Assembly: GCA_900321525.1 (NCBI GenBank)
Contig: ONWL01000047.1
Span: forward strand, 1-9,110
Length of the DNA stretch: 9,110 nt
Direction of reading: 5' to 3'
Origin: an uncultured Eubacteriales bacterium
GTDB taxonomy: Bacteria > Bacillota > Clostridia > Lachnospirales > Lachnospiraceae
Each line of letters opens with the position of its first letter. Position 1 is the stretch's first letter. The notes below the pieces were generated by a model. It saw nothing but the letters and a program-made list of their open reading frames with translations. It was not told the origin of the DNA and did not search any database. Position numbers and translations under genes: made by a program. Positions 5,517-9,110 of this stretch are shown piece by piece.

Positions 5517-7943
5517 ATGAATACAGCATTATCCTGGATTAAGGCATATGTGCCGGATTTAGAGGTCACAGATCAGGAGTATATGGACGCCATGACCTTA
5601 TCCGGTACCAAGTGTGAAGGCTATACCAGATTAGATAAAAATTTAGAGAAGATTGTAGTTGGAAAAGTGGAAAAGATTGAACGTCATCCTGATGCAGACA
5701 AGCTGGTGGTTTGTCAGGTGAATGTAGGTGCAGAAACCATCCAGATCGTGACAGGCGCACCAAATGTAGTAGAAGGTGCACTGGTTCCGGTAGTATTAGA
5801 CGGCGGACGTGTGGCAGGCGGTCATGATGGTAGCCCGCTGCCGGAAAATGGTGTCAAGATTAAGAAAGGCAAATTAAGAGGTGTACCTTCTGCCGGTATG
5901 ATGTGTTCTGTGGAGGAACTGGGTTCTTCCAGAGATGCCTATCCGGAAGCACCGGAAGATGGTATTTACATTTTCCAGGAGGACGTGGAAGTAGGCAGTG
6001 ACGCAGTAGAGGCATTGGGGCTGCATGATACTGTATTTGAGTATGAGATTACGTCCAACCGTGTAGATTGTTACGGTGTACTGGGCATTGCCCGTGAGGC
6101 GGCAGCTACTTTTAGAAAGCCATTTTATGCACCGGAAATCAAGGAAACTGGAAACAATGAGGATGTCCATGACTATCTGAAGGTTTCTGTAGAAGATACC
6201 GATCTTTGCTCCCGCTATGTGGCGCGTATGGTGAAGAACATCAAGCTGGCTCCTTCTCCTAAGTGGATGCAGAGAAGACTGGCAGCAGCAGGCATCCGTC
6301 CCATCAACAACCTGGTGGATATCACCAACTATGTGATGGAAGAGTATGGTCAGCCTATGCATGCCTATGATTATGATCTGATTACAGGTCATGAGATCAT
6401 CGTAAAGCGTGCCCAGGATGGAGATACGTTCCAGACATTAGATGGTCAGGTACGAAACATGGATGCCAATGTACTGATGATCAACGACGGCGAAAAGGCA
6501 GTGGGCATTGCCGGTATCATGGGCGGTGAGAATTCTAAGATCACAGATGATGTGAAAACCATGGTGTTTGAGGCAGCCTGCTTTGACGGTGCCAATATCC
6601 GTCTTTCTGCTAAAAGAATAGGACTTCGTTCTGATGCATCCGGGAAGTTCGAGAAGGGATTAGATCCCAACACCGCCATGGAGGCCATGAATCGTGCCTG
6701 CCAGCTGATCGAAGAGTTAGGCTGCGGCGAAGTGGTGGGTGGTGCCATCGATGTGTATCCAAACCCAAAGACTCCGCTGGAACTGCCATTTGAGCCAGCG
6801 TATATCAATGATCTGATTGGTACAGATTTATCAGAGGAGCAGATGTTATCTTACTTCCCTGCCCTGGAGATCGGATATCGTCCGGAAGATCGGATGCTGA
6901 TCATTCCTACCTGGAGACAGGATTTGCTGCGCAAGTGTGACATTGCAGAGGAAGTGGCCCGCTTCTATGGATATGACAACATTCCAACTACACTGCCAAG
7001 CGGTGCGGCAACCGCAGGCAAGCTTTCCTTCAAGATGCGGATTGAATCCACTGCAAGAGATGTAGCAGAGTTCTGCGGATTTTCTCAGGCGTACTGCTAT
7101 TCCTTTGAAAGTCCAAAGGTATTTGACAAGTTGCTGGTTCCGGAAGGAGATGCATTGCGCAATGCCATCACCATCATGAACCCTCTTGGGGAGGATTTCA
7201 GCATTATGCGTACCACATCCTTAAATGGCATGCTCACTTCTCTGGCAACCAATTATAAGAGAAGAAATAAGGATGTAAAGTTGTATGAGATCGCCAATGT
7301 CTATCTGCCAAAGGCATTGCCTCTGACGGAACTGCCGGATGAGAGAGTCCAGTTTACACTGGGTATGTACTCTGATGCACCGGAAAATTTCTTCTATATG
7401 AAGGGTGTGGTAGAAGAGTTTCTGGATAAGATCGGTCTGCAGAGCAAAATTACCTATGCACCGGACAGCGAAAAATCCTTCCTGCACCCGGGCCGTCAGG
7501 CAAATATCATCTATGAGGGAGAAGTGATCGGTTTCTTAGGTGAGGTGCATCCGGCTGTGGCAGACAATTATGAGATTGGAAGCCGTGTGACCGTAGCTGT
7601 TTTGGATATGCCGGGCATCGTGGCAAAGGCAAGTTATGACAGAAAATACGAAGGCATTGCCAAATATCCAGCCATGACCAGAGACATCAGTATGCTGATG
7701 AAGAAAGACATTTTGTGCGGTCAGATTGAGGAAATCATCGAAAAGAAGGGCGGCAAGCTGGTAGAAAGTTATCATCTGTTTGATATTTATGAGGGAAGCC
7801 AGATTGCAGATGGATTTAAGTCTATGGCATATAGCATCACCTTCCGTGCGCCAGACAGAACCTTAGAGGATAAAGAAGTCAATGGGGCAATGGATAAGAT
7901 TTTGACTGCTTTAGAGGAGCTTGGCATCAATCTCCGTAAATAA
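5517..7943 (+). CDS. pheT: phenylalanyl-tRNA synthetase beta subunit
   Basis: Partner of PheS; it binds tRNA and carries the editing domain that hydrolyses mischarged Tyr-tRNA-Phe. The 808-aa length matches full-length bacterial PheT. Visible parts in order: an EMAP-like OB fold at about 40-150 (GKVEKIERHPDADKLVVCQV, then GVPSAGMMCSVEELG), the B3/B4 editing region at about 210-390 (NNLVDITNYVMEEYGQPMHA, GIAGIMGGENSKI), the B5 domain near 405-475, the catalytic-like core with TWRQDLLRKCDIAEEVARFYGYD, and the C-terminal FDX-ACB anticodon-binding domain from about 714 (KYPAMTRDISMLMKKD to FRAPDRTLEDKEVN). The start at 5517 has AGGAGG at 5501-5506. It is co-transcribed with pheS under the T-box. 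No lesion is seen. Confidence 0.98.
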   Translation: MNTALSWIKAYVPDLEVTDQEYMDAMTLSGTKCEGYTRLDKNLEKIVVGKVEKIERHPDADKLVVCQVNVGAETIQIVTGAPNVVEGALVPVVLDGGRVAGGHDGSPLPENGVKIKKGKLRGVPSAGMMCSVEELGSSRDAYPEAPEDGIYIFQEDVEVGSDAVEALGLHDTVFEYEITSNRVDCYGVLGIAREAAATFRKPFYAPEIKETGNNEDVHDYLKVSVEDTDLCSRYVARMVKNIKLAPSPKWMQRRLAAAGIRPINNLVDITNYVMEEYGQPMHAYDYDLITGHEIIVKRAQDGDTFQTLDGQVRNMDANVLMINDGEKAVGIAGIMGGENSKITDDVKTMVFEAACFDGANIRLSAKRIGLRSDASGKFEKGLDPNTAMEAMNRACQLIEELGCGEVVGGAIDVYPNPKTPLELPFEPAYINDLIGTDLSEEQMLSYFPALEIGYRPEDRMLIIPTWRQDLLRKCDIAEEVARFYGYDNIPTTLPSGAATAGKLSFKMRIESTARDVAEFCGFSQAYCYSFESPKVFDKLLVPEGDALRNAITIMNPLGEDFSIMRTTSLNGMLTSLATNYKRRNKDVKLYEIANVYLPKALPLTELPDERVQFTLGMYSDAPENFFYMKGVVEEFLDKIGLQSKITYAPDSEKSFLHPGRQANIIYEGEVIGFLGEVHPAVADNYEIGSRVTVAVLDMPGIVAKASYDRKYEGIAKYPAMTRDISMLMKKDILCGQIEEIIEKKGGKLVESYHLFDIYEGSQIADGFKSMAYSITFRAPDRTLEDKEVNGAMDKILTALEELGINLRK

Positions 7944-7947
7944 GGTA

Positions 7948-7977
7948 TTGTTGTTTCTATGAAAAGTGTGTTATAGT
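7948..7977 (+). promoter_or_regulatory. candidate promoter for the NfnA leader, with a palindrome over the -10 box
   Basis: TTGTTG (7948-7953) and TATAGT (7972-7977) are spaced by 18 bases, beginning five bases after the pheT stop codon. The -10 box is the left half of a perfect 14-bp palindrome TATAGTATACTATA (7972-7985). The promoter is plausible but not certain. Confidence 0.45.
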
Positions 7978-7997
7978 ATACTATATCAGTCTAATCT

Positions 7998-8049
7998 AAA
8001 GGGAAGACGGATCAGGTGTCTGTACTGTACGCCAGTCCGCCTTTCTTTT
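7998..8049 (+). terminator. hairpin terminator after pheT, possibly conditional
   Basis: The nested stem is AAAGG (7998-8002) with CCTTT (8040-8044), CGGA (8008-8011) with TCCG (8036-8039), and GGTGT (8015-8019) with ACGCC (8029-8033), followed by a T-rich tract (CTTTCTTTTA). It probably ends the pheST transcript. CCTTTC (8040-8045) can instead pair with GAAAGG (8051-8056), which would open the outer stem, so it could act as an attenuator for the next gene. Confidence 0.6.
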
Positions 8050-8063
8050 AGAAAGGATCACAG

Positions 8064-8087
8064 ATGTTTGCAACAACCTTGCGGTAG
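8064..8087 (+). CDS. possible 7-codon leader peptide (MFATTLR)
   Basis: ATG at 8064 is preceded by AAAGGA (8052-8057) with a 6-base gap, and the frame closes at TAG 8085-8087 inside the first hairpin of the leader (8074-8091). The AAAGGA is also part of the GAAAGG arm that can pair with the terminator stem, so translation and attenuation could be linked. Codon content shows no obvious run for one amino acid. A chance match is quite possible. Confidence 0.15.
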   Translation: MFATTLR

Positions 8088-8170
8088 GTTGCGAATATCC
8101 GCAGGATTGCGGATGCAATGCAGCAAAACGCAATCTCCTGACTTATATAGACTGTCAAAAAAGACAGTAT

Positions 8171-8199
8171 TTGACAACATTAGGACATCAGCATAAGGA
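8171..8199 (+). promoter_or_regulatory. candidate second promoter upstream of the NfnA-like gene
   Basis: A perfect TTGACA (8171-8176) is followed after 17 bases by a poor -10, TAAGGA (8194-8199). The -35 box is the right half of an inverted repeat TGTCAAA...TTTGACA. The TTG at 8171, which could be mistaken for a start codon of a longer protein, is better read as this box. Confidence 0.35.
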
Positions 8200-8287
8200 A
8201 AGACAGAACTTACTAAGCCTCCATATCAGGTATATGTGCAGAAGTGATGTGGGTAAAGGGCAAATCCTGCACAGAAAGAGGAAATAT

Positions 8288-9098
8288 ATGTACGAGATTC
8301 TTGCTTCAAGAGTATTGACGACCAATATTTATGAGATGGTTGTAAAGGCTCCGAGAATAGCAGCCCGTTGTCTTCCAGGGCAGTTTTTGATTGTTCGCAT
8401 GGACGAAAGAGGAGAGCGTATTCCGTTGACCATCTGCGATTATGACCGCAGTGCAGGCACTGTGACCATTGTATTCCAGATCGTAGGCGCTTCTACAAAG
8501 CGTATGGCAGAGTTACAGACAGGGGATAAAGTCCAAGAAGATTTTATTTGTAGCAGGCGGAGTAGGAACTGCACCGGTTTATCCACAGGTAAAGTGGTTA
8601 AAAGAGCAGGGTGTGGCAGCAGACGTGATCGTAGGTGCAAAAACAAAAGACCTGTTGATCTTAGAACCGGAGATGGAAGCGGTTGCAGGAAATCTGTATA
8701 TCACCACAGATGACGGCAGTTATGGCAGAAGCGGTATGGTTACCAAGACCATCGAAGATCTGGTGGCAGAAGGTAAGCAGTATGATGTGTGTATCGCCAT
8801 CGGTCCTATGATCATGATGAAGTTTGTCTGTCTGCTGACCAGGAAGCTGGAAATTCCAACGATTGTCAGCATGAATCCGATCATGGTAGATGGTACCGGT
8901 ATGTGTGGTGCCTGTCGTCTGAATGTAGGCGGTCAGGTGAAGTTTGCCTGCGTAGACGGACCGGAATTTGATGGGCATCAGGTAGATTTTGATCAGGCAA
9001 TGAAGCGTCAGAGCATTTACCGTACAGAAGAAGGTCGTGCAATGCTGGCTTTAGAAGAGGGCGACAGCCATCACGGCGGATGCGGCAATTGTAACTGA
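8288..9098 (+). pseudogene. nfnA: NfnA-type FAD/NAD-binding subunit (sulfide/dihydroorotate dehydrogenase-like), disrupted by an internal out-of-frame deletion
   Basis: Homologues carry FAD, NAD(H) and a [2Fe-2S] cluster and pair with a large subunit in electron-bifurcating ferredoxin:NADP oxidoreductase (Nfn). Frame 1 from ATG 8288 (GAGG at 8278-8281) gives the FAD domain (PGQFLIVRMDERGERIPLTICDYD, VGASTKRMAELQTGDKV). At about 8531-8541 the family sequence jumps frame and resumes at KKILFVAGGVGTAPVYPQVKW, the NAD-binding part, continuing to TGA at 9096-9098. The linking segment with the usual GPLG motif, roughly 20-25 codons, is absent. The cluster motif is D-x4-C-x2-C-x11-C (DGTGMCGACRL...FAC), the Asp-plus-three-Cys type known from NfnA rather than the four-Cys PyrK type. 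If translated as given, the product would be a useless 141-aa chimera ending at 8713. The cause may be real deletion or an assembly error. The partner gene would start just beyond the window. Confidence 0.8.
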
Positions 9099-9110
9099 TG
9101 AAAGGTAACT

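Larger units (their letters stand above)
7984..8287 (+). other. structured non-coding leader upstream of the NfnA-like gene
   Basis: About 300 bases without a convincing gene but with many stems. CAACCT (8074-8079) pairs with AGGTTG (8086-8091). ATCCGCA (8097-8103) pairs with TGCGGAT (8108-8114). A competing stem joins GATTGC (8105-8110) to GCAATC (8130-8135). ACTGTC (8151-8156) pairs with GACAGT (8163-8168), or TGTCAAA (8153-8159) with TTTGACA (8170-8176). TGTGCAG (8235-8241) pairs with CTGCACA (8267-8273), ending just before the ribosome binding site. I do not recognise it as a known riboswitch class. Competing stems suggest cis-regulation, but this rests on hand folding only. Confidence 0.4.

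Noticed and set aside
7966..8196. 76-codon ORF in the region after pheT
   Set aside because: It runs through the terminator and several hairpins, has no good ribosome binding site and no family resemblance.
8171..8287. N-terminal extension of the NfnA-like protein from TTG 8171
   Set aside because: It starts on a TTGACA box; the family start MYEIL at 8288 has its own GAGG ribosome binding site.
8288..9098. PyrK, the dihydroorotate dehydrogenase electron-transfer subunit
   Set aside because: The first cluster ligand position is Asp rather than Cys (D-x4-C-x2-C-x11-C), the NfnA type, and no pyr gene is near.
1..9110. CRISPR arrays, tRNA or rRNA genes, insertion sequences, phage genes
   Set aside because: No regularly spaced repeats, no tRNA-like cloverleaf with a GTTCGA-type arm, no transposase or terminal inverted repeats were seen on either strand.

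Overview
The window looks like chromosomal DNA of a low-to-mid-GC Gram-positive anaerobe of the Clostridia, most likely a gut or rumen Lachnospiraceae. Supporting signs are strong AGGAGG-type ribosome binding sites, sigma-A-like promoters with 17-bp spacers, a T-box riboswitch in front of pheST, a Ser/Gly-linked secreted-type glycoside hydrolase with C-terminal beta-trefoils, and an NfnA-type flavoprotein. The family placement is inference from gene content and style.

Layout from left to right. Bases 1-2114 hold the 3' part of a GH5-family glucanase with two tandem fascin-like domains; it is cut by the window edge and carries a 1-bp frameshift near base 558. An exact 39-bp repeat of an internal catalytic segment sits at the very left edge. 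A hairpin terminator (2186-2230) and a promoter (2265-2293) lead into a GlmU-C-like hexapeptide-repeat protein (2361-3026). Convergent to it is a YihY/BrkB-family membrane protein on the minus strand (3090-3920). A divergent promoter region follows, with one promoter for the membrane protein and one for a T-box leader (4121-4373) whose specifier loop shows UUC (Phe). It controls the operon pheS (4479-5498) and pheT (5517-7943), the two subunits of phenylalanyl-tRNA synthetase. A 344-base non-coding stretch rich in hairpins and promoter-like boxes (7944-8287) precedes an NfnA-type FAD/NAD-binding subunit (8288-9098). As given, that gene has lost about 20-25 codons out of frame at about 8531-8541.

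How the genes relate. The clearest functional unit is the T-box plus pheST: uncharged tRNA-Phe should stabilise the antiterminator and allow synthesis of the synthetase. The other genes are unrelated single units. The NfnA-like gene would normally be followed by its partner, the large Nfn subunit (often named gltA), which lies outside the window.

I did not find a clearly new biological system. The most unexplained parts are the structured leader at 7944-8287, the in-frame duplication boundary in the glucanase gene, and two gene lesions that could be either biological or assembly or sequencing errors.
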